Shown: positions 7,996 through 14,905 of the stretch, in pieces | Numbering within the stretch: position 1 is the stretch's first letter | Layout of the letters: every line of letters begins with the position of its first letter | Origin: Tritrichomonas foetus | Lineage: Eukaryota; Parabasalia; Tritrichomonadida; Tritrichomonadidae | Direction of reading: 5' to 3' | DNA length: 14,905 nucleotides | Assembly (NCBI GenBank): GCA_001839685.1 | Contig: MLAK01001449.1 | Span: forward strand, 1-14,905 | Notes under the pieces: model-generated | The model's database searches: none | What the model was told of the DNA's origin: nothing | Seen by the model: only the letters and a program-made list of their open reading frames with translations | Translations under genes and position numbers: made by a program

Positions 7996-8545
7996 AAGGA
8001 ATTACAACAAATTCCTTACAAATTTTCGTCTTTTCACTGATCATTCAATTTGGGAAAATTTTGAAAGAATTTTATTAGAAAGAGTCATAAATTCCTGAAA
8101 AAGATAGAATGGCATGTATTTTTTTATACATAAATTTGTTTTTGTCAGATGAAATTATTCACAAAAAGTCAAAGTGTGACTAAAAATCCGAAAAAATGCA
8201 AAAACAAATAACGGAAATAACTCAAAAATTGATAAGATGCGGCCGATAAATCAAATTCAATAGGTATTTCAAAAATCGATGAAAAAAACTGCGACTATGA
8301 ATATTGTTTATTTTATGTTCTTTATGCAAATTTTTTTGGAAAAAAAAATTTTTGTGAACCACCTGATAATTTCAAAAATTACTCAAGATTTCGATTTATA
8401 GTGATTTTGTGATTGATCTTCATAGATTACATTATGTGGTTATCTGATAAATTTATAAATTCCATCAAGAGAAAAAATTTCCAAATGAGACATCGTTGAA
8501 TATTGATGGTAATGGCCAAATACATTTGGAAAAAGTCACTAAATT

Positions 8546-8547
<2 letters not shown>

Positions 8548-8609
<62 letters not shown>
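8548..8609. repeat. Homopolymer run of 62 T
   Basis: There are 62 uninterrupted T between C at 8547 and G at 8610. Its exact length is likely unreliable in assembly. In a promoter spacer it could act as a nucleosome-excluding dA:dT tract. A retrocopy tail was considered, but no target duplication or adjoining copied gene is visible. Confidence 0.9.
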
Positions 8610-8610
<1 letters not shown>

Positions 8611-9114
8611 AACAAGTTAACTGTCAACTCAAAAATCAATAAAAAGCGACCAATTTAACCATGAACATTTAAGGTCAAATGAAAGGTTAAATTAATAAAA
8701 AGTGTTCACAGTAAAACTGGTCAATATTCACTTTATTGATTTTTTCGAATGGCAAGAATACATGCTTAATTCTAACATTTTTTTTCGATTAATCATCGTA
8801 TAGTTACAACATTTCAAATGGAAAATCTAGTGATTCGATCTTTGAGTAGATTAAAAACATCGGATTAAAAATTCAGGCCTTAACAAAATGCTGACAAAAA
8901 AAACTTTGGTTTAAAATATCCGAACGAATATCCATTCAAAAACCAATTCAATTTTTCATAAAAGTTGAGAACTCTGCCGCAAATCAAATTCGAAGTTGAG
9001 ACAAATTGTGAGAGATTATTTTTATTTTGAATGCTAATTTATCTCCAAGATATTCTATAGAATTGAATTGAAAAATAAATCATTTTAAAAATTTTGAAAA
9101 ATTTAAAAGCAACT

Positions 9115-9119
9115 TCATT
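9115..9119 (+). promoter_or_regulatory. Initiator-like TCATT before the second PP1 gene
   Basis: TCATT in the context TTCATTTTCTTTC lies about 26 nt before the ATG at 9143 and is followed by a pyrimidine-rich stretch, much like trichomonad initiators. Confidence 0.5.
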
Positions 9120-9142
9120 TTCTTTCTCTCCAACCCAAATTT

Positions 9143-10354
9143 ATGTTATACACCAAAATCGTTGAAAAAATCATCTTAAGCGAATACAAGAAACCCACAA
9201 AAGAATTGAAGCCAGTTTCGTTCGATATTGATGATGCTTTGAAAATTATCGAAGATGCTTTTTTATATTTTAATGAAGAGCCAGCAGTCTTAGATATCAA
9301 CACATTTAAAGATCCAATTGTCGTTGTTGGAGACATCCATGGAAACATCACCTCACTTCTCAAAATTTTCCAATTGAAAGGCTACCCTCCCAAAACATCA
9401 TATTTATTTTTAGGTGATTATGTTGATCGTGGAATGTATTCATGTGAGGTTATTATGTTACTTTATAGTTTGAAATGTTTATTTCCAGATAAGATTTATT
9501 TAATCAGAGGAAATCATGAATTTAAAGATTTAACTGAAAATTATGGATTCAAATTTGAATGCTTGCATCGTGCATCACAATCTTTCTATGATAAAGTTGT
9601 TGAAAGTTTCTCGGCACTTCCAATTTGTGCACTAATCAAGTCAAAAGTTCATTCAAGTGAAATTCCAGAGAAGAATCACAATAGAAACATTGAGTATTTC
9701 AAATTCAATAACGAGAATTATCTCATTTATGACGAGAAAATAAGTGGTGAAGAATCTTCTGATGATTTTTCTTCTGATAACGAAAAGAAAAATTTTGAAA
9801 TTGAAACAACTTTTTGTGTCCATGGAGGAATTTCCCAATATCTGAAAAGTCGGGAAGATTTCAAATTAATTTCCAAGCCGGGCCTCACAATGACCAACAA
9901 ACTTCATGCAGATCTTCTTTGGAGTGATCCAAGTATTGACATTCTCAATTATGAAAAGAGCCCGCGTGGAATTAGCTCCATTTATGGTGAAGATGCAACA
10001 AACGAATTTATGACAAACTGTGGAATTTCTAATATTATTCGAGCTCATCAAAATGTAACGACTGGATACGAATGGCCTTTCGGTGAACAGACAAAACTAT
10101 TGACAGTATTCAGTAGTTTGGATTATTGCAACACATTGAATGATGCAGGATTTGCCATAATTCAAAATGACCAAAAAATCATGACAGAATCTTTTTCGGT
10201 CCTTCCTGGAAGAATTGAAAGAAAACAGATTCTGACATTACCTGAATGGATCACCTCACGACAATTTGAAACCAAGAAATCCCAAATTAAACTCCCAGCA
10301 CTTGCTATTTTCGATACAATGTTTGATTTATCGGTGCCAGCTTTGTTAGTATGA
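9143..10354 (+). CDS. Divergent PP1-like phosphatase with an acidic insert
   Basis: This is a 403-residue PPP-family phosphatase. GDIHG (63-67), GDYVDRG (91-97), RGNHE (122-126), CVHGG (225-229), DLLWSDP (257-263), RAH (300-302) and a variant SSLDYC (324-329) are all present, so catalysis should be possible. Between the helix ending near 165 and the HGG block, where normal PP1 has only a few residues, there is an extra stretch of about 56 residues (167-222). It is acidic and Ser-rich (EESSDDFSSDNE), probably a surface loop, and could be a phosphorylation or docking site. The tail beyond about 345 is also non-standard. The gene is AT-rich (17 of 60 G+C at 9421-9480) and differs strongly from the neighbouring PP1 on the other strand, so the pair is not a recent local duplication. 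The ATG at 9143 follows an initiator-like motif. I judge it a lineage-specific PP1 paralogue; the target is unknown. Confidence 0.93.
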   Translation: MLYTKIVEKIILSEYKKPTKELKPVSFDIDDALKIIEDAFLYFNEEPAVLDINTFKDPIVVVGDIHGNITSLLKIFQLKGYPPKTSYLFLGDYVDRGMYSCEVIMLLYSLKCLFPDKIYLIRGNHEFKDLTENYGFKFECLHRASQSFYDKVVESFSALPICALIKSKVHSSEIPEKNHNRNIEYFKFNNENYLIYDEKISGEESSDDFSSDNEKKNFEIETTFCVHGGISQYLKSREDFKLISKPGLTMTNKLHADLLWSDPSIDILNYEKSPRGISSIYGEDATNEFMTNCGISNIIRAHQNVTTGYEWPFGEQTKLLTVFSSLDYCNTLNDAGFAIIQNDQKIMTESFSVLPGRIERKQILTLPEWITSRQFETKKSQIKLPALAIFDTMFDLSVPALLV

Positions 10355-10366
10355 TTGTTTTTTAGA

Positions 10367-10374
10367 TAAATAAA
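10367..10374 (+). terminator. TAAATAAA polyadenylation-like signal
   Basis: Two overlapping TAAA motifs start 13 nt after the TGA of the divergent phosphatase, in the expected position for trichomonad 3' end formation. Confidence 0.45.
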
Positions 10375-10432
10375 CTTTATAAAAAATTATTATTATTTTA
10401 TCATTTGAACCAGACTTGCAATGCATCAAAAT

Positions 10433-10700
10433 ATGAAAGAAATTTTGACCTAGTTTGGTCAATTCTCAAGGCGAATATGGTTATCTACTTTTCTTCAAGA
10501 CTAAGACCAACAAACTTGAAAGAGATTACTACAATATTTGGTCGATTCTAATTGCGAATTAGAATTTCCTTATACTTTAATAAGATATTATACTCATAAC
10601 CAATCTTGAAATCAAAATTATATGGGGATTTGTTTGATATTTGGCGGTCTTTATTTGACCAAAAACGATAGGGTATTGACCTATTTTTTACATACTATCA
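10433..10700 (+). repeat. Degenerate tandem repeat, about three units, with a coding echo
   Basis: Units start near 10433, 10517 and about 10607, each opening with TGAAA and then TTTGGTC or a close variant. In each the same short peptide can be read: FDLVWSILKAN near 10444, YYNIWSILIAN near 10527 and LFDIWRSLFDQ near 10630. The Trp codons are at 10456, 10539 and 10642, so spacings (83 and 103) are no longer multiples of three and stops interrupt the frames. This suggests a decayed repeat-containing gene. A perfect palindrome (ATTCTAATT, GCG, AATTAGAAT) sits in the second unit at 10545-10565. Confidence 0.45.
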
Positions 10701-10736
10701 TGAAAATTTATATAATATTTTTAAACCTTTTTTGTT

Positions 10737-11115
10737 ATGAAATATCCAGAATATGCTCAATTCTATGAGAAGTTCATTGGAAAAGAAAAAGTCGATATCA
10801 TCTGAGTTTAAATCCAGATTTCATTAGATGAAAGAAACATTTCAATCCTTGCAGCAACACCACTGATAATTCTTCAAAGACAAATTGGTCAAAAGAAAAA
10901 TAGTCGATACATTCACTGTTTCATCACAAATGAAGATAATCCATCACATTTTCCATCTCCATAATGATGTATATTAAAAGAAAAACCGAAAGCACGACTT
11001 CAGTCAAAATCTCTGCTAAAAATCTCGAAAATTTCAAAATTCTTAAAACAGCAGTGATTCCGACTCTTATAATGACTCTAACAACTATTTTACCAATGAC
11101 TTTGACAATGACTGA
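10737..11115 (+). pseudogene. Decayed coding relic, family not recognised
   Basis: From an ATG at 10737 the frame reads MKYPEYAQFYEKFIGKEK and reaches TGA at 10803 and TAA at 10809. It is then open again to 10961 with a protein-like sequence including ISILAATPLIILQRQIGQ. A shift later, another open stretch at 11056-11112 gives an acidic Asn/Asp/Tyr-rich tail ending in TGA. An alternative frame bridges the first two stops, suggesting small indels. The composition is more protein-like than the surrounding spacer, but no family is recognised, so short unrelated ORFs by chance remain possible. Confidence 0.35.
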
Positions 11116-11424
11116 GTATCATGAAATCATATTATGCATTGTCTAATCGACAATTGCCCTCATTCAATAAAGAAAGAAAGAAAATGCCAAAGAATTGAGA
11201 CGAATGAAATAAAAATGATTTTACTTAGTTTTTTTATAAAAAGTAATTGCATTAATATGATAATCCCGAAAATCTCTTGGAAATGATATGATTTTTATTA
11301 ATTATTGTTTCATTGTTACATAATAGATGGGATAAACAAATCTGGTCTAATTTTGAGATCACAGTTTACACAGTGAGGGAATCTCACTGACAATTGAAAA
11401 GTTTAAAGTAAGTTATCAAATTGA

Positions 11425-11547
11425 ATGCAATTGAAAAAAATGAATGAATTGAAAGGAAAAAAATTCACAACAACAAAAATTGAACGCTCAATGAAATGGG
11501 AAGATGATCCTGAAAGTATGACATCAAATAAATATGTTATAGTATAG
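11425..11547 (+). other. Small ORF of 40 codons
   Basis: It runs from ATG at 11425 to TAG at 11545-11547. The peptide is charged (SMKWEDDPESM in the middle) and looks more coding than the flanks, but there is no family match I can name and no clear initiator. It could be a relic of the same decay process seen around it. Confidence 0.2.
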
Positions 11548-11551
11548 TAAA

Positions 11552-11884
11552 TTATATTTTGATTAAATTCTGAAATAAAAGAACTAAAACCGCCGAGCCA
11601 CAATTTTGATCAATCGAATCCAAAGTTGGTTCAACAAAATTGCATTTTTTACCGAAAATATCCTTGGATAAATTTTGAGAAGAGGCTATACCATCAAATA
11701 TTCCAGTAAATTTTGTCAAAATAATCACCTTACAATTCACTTCGTGATATTTGTCTGGATTTTAGAGAGAATGAATTGACACACATGGTGAAAATGATGG
11801 TGAGATTATTGAGAGCTCTATAATCTTTGTTGTTGGGCCAATGATTATGAAATTACATTTTGAGGCACATCCATTTTTTTTGAA
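11552..11884 (-). pseudogene. Minus-strand coding relic with one stop
   Basis: The minus-strand frame is open for about 110 codons from 11884 to the TAA at 11552-11554, with a single TAA at 11762-11764. The downstream half is protein-like, with segments such as VIILTKFTGIFDGIASSQN. No ATG starts it cleanly and no family is recognised. At this AT content a frame this long is unusual but not impossible by chance. Confidence 0.3.
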
Positions 11885-12019
11885 TTATTTCTTAAATTTT
11901 CAGAGCAGAATTATCAGAATTGTGATATACTGAAATGTGCAAAAATTAAGATGTATACAAACCAAATAGTCTTAACGTACGAAATCACTAAAATGATCCT
12001 TATCATCAGTATTACTTAA

Positions 12020-12184
12020 TACCATCAGTCAAAAATCAAAACCCAAATAGCTAAAAGAATGACGAAAATTTCCCTTATCGCAAACTTCGCAAATGGCCGA
12101 ATTCAAAAATATTTCGAAAATGATTCTGAAGAAGCTATTGTTTCAGTTTTCGGGTGAACAGCTTTCAGTCAATTGTTAAATCTA
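12020..12184 (+). pseudogene. Short coding relic
   Basis: The frame is open from 12020 to TGA at 12155, with an internal ATG at 12059 reading MTKISLIANFANGRIQKYF and then an acidic stretch. One base earlier, an alternative frame continues to TAA at about 12182, as expected after a one-base shift. Family unknown. Confidence 0.3.
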
Positions 12185-12450
12185 TTTTTTATAGTTATGA
12201 GCCATATTTATTCATAGTTTTGAAATTTTGCAACAATTAAACCGAAAAAAGAGCGATTTTGGAGAAAGCCTAAAAAAAAATTGTGAGAAGCTTTTTTTCC
12301 AAGAATCACAAAGATTATAATACTGCTTCCCATAATTCTATTTACACTTCTTCTATCGATTTTTAATTAAAAATCGCGAAAATTTCGATAGTTTTAACTC
12401 AGTGATGTTGAATTAATTCAATTTCCATTTGACAAATATGAATGTATTGA

Positions 12451-12666
12451 AATCTTTTCTGTCATAAAATTTTAGTATATGAAGAAAATAGACTGGCAGT
12501 CCTCAACAGCACATTCTCAAGCAGGGATACAGATACAACGATTGAAAGACCAAATCAAGAAAAATGGAATCCAATATGTTTTTTTCCAGACTCGATGCCA
12601 AGTGAATTTTCTGATGACTCGCCATTTAGATGGCAAAACATTCGTAATCTTCTCATTGATGCCTAA
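12451..12666 (+). pseudogene. C-terminal coding relic of 71 codons without a start
   Basis: The frame is open from after TGA at 12448-12450 to TAA at 12664-12666. The translation has a balanced, protein-like composition including WNPICFFPDSMPSEF and, at the end, FRWQNIRNLLIDA. It has no usable ATG near its left end, so it looks like the tail of a lost gene or a last exon. No trichomonad intron 3' consensus is visible before it. I do not recognise the family. Confidence 0.4.
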
Positions 12667-13569
12667 ATTTTTTTTATTTATATCAAAATTATTAATATTT
12701 TTTTTATACTTCATTTTTGTATTTTGGAAAACATTATAATTTTCGATGGAGGGTCATATGATAATAAAAAGCACGATTTATGATAAGAAATAATCAAGAT
12801 ATTAATGCTATAAAATCACTTTTTATCTCAATAATTCTCAGAAATTTCTGTGGGGTTTATTTTTTTCTCACAATTTTTTTTTGGATTTGGTTTTCTCTGT
12901 ATCTTGATTTTTAAATTATAATATTTATATATTATTAATAGGATTACAATTAAATAATTTTTAGATGACAATAATATCAACAATTATTCATTTAGATCTC
13001 TCAATAGTCTTCTACATCTAGAGCTAGTTAGTTTGTATACATCTAAAAATTATCAAAATTCTATTTCCTATGAAATTTGTAAAATGTTTCAATGCTAACC
13101 ATATTCAATTTCAGAACTCATTTTTCTGGGAAAAGTATAACCATCAAAAGAAATCACTGTAACCATATAGAATAGACTCGTAAAAGAAGACAAAAATTAT
13201 TATCCCCTGAATCTATGATTCTGTTTGTAAACAAAATAGTGGGTTCTCATGATTTTTGAATATAAAGATGATAAATTGAATACTATTGAAATTTGAGAAA
13301 TAATTGGATCATCAAAATGGGAAACATTCTTAGTATCCATGATAAACTAATTTCAAATCAAATGTTCTTATGATTTTTGACATTTTATGCAGTTCATTTT
13401 TTATCAAATGTGATTTCCAGACAAGATTTTGGAATTTTCTTTTATTACACAATATTTGAATGACCATAGAAACTTTACAGATAATATTTTCTTCTTTCTT
13501 TCAATTTTCAATTGCAATAATTTTTCTTTGAACAGAAACTTCTCAATAGTTTTTACAAATTCTTGTCTT
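12667..13569. other. AT-rich spacer upstream of the Myb gene
   Basis: There are T-rich and A-rich runs and many stops in all frames. No convincing gene, RNA or repeat is seen. From about 13432 the Myb frame is open upstream of its ATG, but the translation there is Phe/Asn-rich and looks non-coding. Confidence 0.6.
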
Positions 13570-13574
13570 TCACA
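13570..13574 (+). promoter_or_regulatory. Initiator-like TCACA just before the Myb start
   Basis: TCACA fits the trichomonad initiator core TCA-Y-W and lies 7 nt before the ATG at 13579, which supports that ATG as the real start and the short 5' leader typical of these protists. Confidence 0.5.
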
Positions 13575-13578
13575 AAAA

Positions 13579-14763
13579 ATGGTGAATCTTGGAAACATTC
13601 AGAAGATTATGACACATTCAATTTTCTCATTTTCAAGAATGAGTGGCATGAAAAAATCATCTCGAAATGGTGACACTCTCCTGAATGGAAGTAGTTCTGT
13701 TTATTCACTCAAAGCGAACCATGATTGTGAGAATCCCCATAATCAAGACATTTCACAGCCAATCAAAAATAATCAAAATCCAAAAAGTTCTTCGCGCCAG
13801 AAATTCCTCGAAGAAGAAGACAATCTTCTCCTCCTTCTTGTCAAAAAGTACGGCGCACGACACTGGAACAAAATTGCGAAATTGATGCCGAATCGAACGG
13901 GCCGCCAATGCCGCGACCGTTATGCAAACTATCTTGAGAAGCACCTCACAAATGACCCCTGGACGCCCAAGGAGGATAAACTGCTGATTGAAAAAGTTCG
14001 AGAATTTGGAACTCATTGGTCGGTCATTACTTCATTTTTTGTGGGCAGAAGTGCAAATAACATCAAAAATAGATGGTATTCATATCATGCAAAGAGCAAA
14101 ATAGCAAAGAAATATCTCAAGAATATGCCCCATCGAGCTGTCAACAAAGCAGCAAATGATTACAGCAGCTTGGGAAATGTTGCCAATTCAACTGACAACT
14201 CCAATTCAATTCCCAAACAGAATCCAAACTTTGTGAGCAATTTCCACAACTTAAACTTTGAAAAAGACAATCTCAAATTTGAAAATCATCAATTTGAAAG
14301 TCCAAAACGTGAAAAGTTCAATGGTTTGTTCAATCCGATTGGAGATTGTTCCAATTTATCAATTTGTCAATTTGGCCAATCTGAACTTCTTCAGAGTGGC
14401 ATTCATGATTTTTATTATCAGCAGAACTGCTCAGCTTTTGACTCGAATCAAATTGTGAATATGAATGGTGTTCACAACAGTCCTATTGCAAATCCAAATA
14501 TGGTTGTCCAACAAAGAAGTTTTGACTATCTTTCAATGAATAATAGTAATATACATAATTTTTATCCTTGCTGCTACACTGACAATGTCAATTGTTTGAA
14601 TTCTAACTTAAACTTACGAACATGTCAGGTGGAAAATGATCAATACATGCAACAAATGATAAAAACTGTCAATGAAAACAAAGAAAAAAAGAAGCAACTC
14701 TTCCCAATGCTTCCATTTAACGGTAACTACCTCGAAATACCAGATTTGCTGCTTGTTAAATGA
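13579..14763 (+). CDS. R2R3-type Myb DNA-binding protein
   Basis: The start at ATG 13579 gives 394 residues; the frame is open further left to a TTG at 13429 but without coding character, and an initiator-like TCACA precedes 13579. A second ATG at 13609 is possible. Two adjacent Myb repeats occupy about residues 73-122 and 123-172. In the first, the expected first Trp is Phe (KFLEEEDNLL), the second is Trp and the third is Tyr (CRDRYANYL). In the second repeat all three Trp are present (DPWTPKED, THWSVI, KNRWYSYH). The third helices carry GRQCRDR and NNIKNRW, the DNA-contacting segments. The region after about 175 is Asn/Ser-rich and low in structure, ending in a short hydrophobic motif. Trichomonads have many Myb factors of this type that control transcription; targets of this one are not evident. 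It should act in the nucleus; basic clusters flank the repeats. Confidence 0.93.
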   Translation: MVNLGNIQKIMTHSIFSFSRMSGMKKSSRNGDTLLNGSSSVYSLKANHDCENPHNQDISQPIKNNQNPKSSSRQKFLEEEDNLLLLLVKKYGARHWNKIAKLMPNRTGRQCRDRYANYLEKHLTNDPWTPKEDKLLIEKVREFGTHWSVITSFFVGRSANNIKNRWYSYHAKSKIAKKYLKNMPHRAVNKAANDYSSLGNVANSTDNSNSIPKQNPNFVSNFHNLNFEKDNLKFENHQFESPKREKFNGLFNPIGDCSNLSICQFGQSELLQSGIHDFYYQQNCSAFDSNQIVNMNGVHNSPIANPNMVVQQRSFDYLSMNNSNIHNFYPCCYTDNVNCLNSNLNLRTCQVENDQYMQQMIKTVNENKEKKKQLFPMLPFNGNYLEIPDLLLVK

Positions 14764-14784
14764 ATTGTATGAAATATCTATTAA

Positions 14785-14788
14785 TAAA
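14785..14788 (+). terminator. TAAA polyadenylation-like signal of the Myb gene
   Basis: TAAA (in TTAATAAATATG) lies about 22 nt after the TGA stop, within the usual range for trichomonad 3' ends. Confidence 0.4.
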
Positions 14789-14843
14789 TATGTAGAAAAC
14801 TATTTTACTATGAATGTTTTTCTTTATATGGTTTTTTGATGAT

Positions 14844-14847
<4 letters not shown>

Positions 14848-14905
<58 letters not shown>
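14848..14905. repeat. Terminal run of at least 58 T
   Basis: The window ends inside an unbroken T run, which begins after C at 14847. This is probably where assembly stopped. The run resembles the 62-T run at 8548, and in both cases the preceding bases are TTC. Confidence 0.9.

Larger units (their letters stand above)
7981..9142. other. Divergent spacer between the two phosphatase genes
   Basis: About 1.16 kb of AT-rich DNA with promoters for both flanking genes expected at its ends. The only outstanding element is a 62-base T run. I see no intact gene and no convincing RNA gene. Confidence 0.6.

Noticed and set aside
8427..8639. Minus-strand frame with a polylysine run
   Set aside because: The lysines come only from the T homopolymer; no other coding sign.
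8548..8700. Poly-A tail of a retroposed gene copy on the minus strand
   Set aside because: No adjoining coding sequence, no polyadenylation signal at the right place and no visible target duplication.
13429..13578. N-terminal extension of the Myb protein by 50 residues
   Set aside because: It starts with TTG rather than ATG, is Phe/Asn-rich like spacer, and an initiator-like motif lies just before the ATG at 13579.
1..14905. CRISPR array, bacterial operon or rRNA genes
   Set aside because: No regularly spaced repeats with unique spacers, no ribosome-binding sites and no rRNA-like conserved segments were seen; the genes are eukaryotic in type.

Overview
The window is AT-rich eukaryotic DNA, most likely from a parabasalid of the trichomonad group (Trichomonas or Tritrichomonas type). 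This is inferred from several traits together. The genes are intronless and ATG-started. Short TCA-Y-W initiator-like motifs lie about 5 to 30 nt before the start codons. TAAA polyadenylation-like signals sit at or just after the stops. The gene types also fit: PP1-like phosphatases as paralogues, a two-repeat Myb factor and a giant Gln/Asn-rich coiled-coil protein. No bacterial features such as Shine-Dalgarno sites or operons are seen. The species cannot be fixed from sequence alone, and two single unknown bases (261, 682) and two very long T runs show assembly weak points.

Layout. Positions 1 to about 1020 look like the right edge of a mobile or virus-like element. A minus-strand acidic ORF with Cys-Pro repeats runs off the left side and carries one in-frame stop. 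It is followed by nested tandem repeats and ends at a 54-bp near-perfect palindrome. Positions 1534-6597 (+) encode a 1687-residue coiled-coil protein whose C-terminal third holds about 13 copies of a 33-residue repeat that I do not recognise. Positions 7009-7980 (-) encode a canonical PP1-type phosphatase. After a 1.16-kb spacer containing a run of 62 T, positions 9143-10354 (+) encode a divergent, AT-rich PP1 paralogue with an extra acidic insert. Positions 10355-13578 hold no intact gene, but contain degenerate repeats and several short coding relics on both strands. Positions 13579-14763 (+) encode an R2R3-type Myb protein. The window ends inside a run of T.

The genes do not form a pathway that can be read from the sequence. 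They look like independent single-gene units: a probable structural or scaffold coiled coil, two Ser/Thr phosphatases, and a DNA-binding regulator. The most interesting signals are the 33-residue repeat array, the palindrome and repeat cascade at the element edge, the insert in the second phosphatase, and the decayed coding tract between 10.4 and 12.7 kb.
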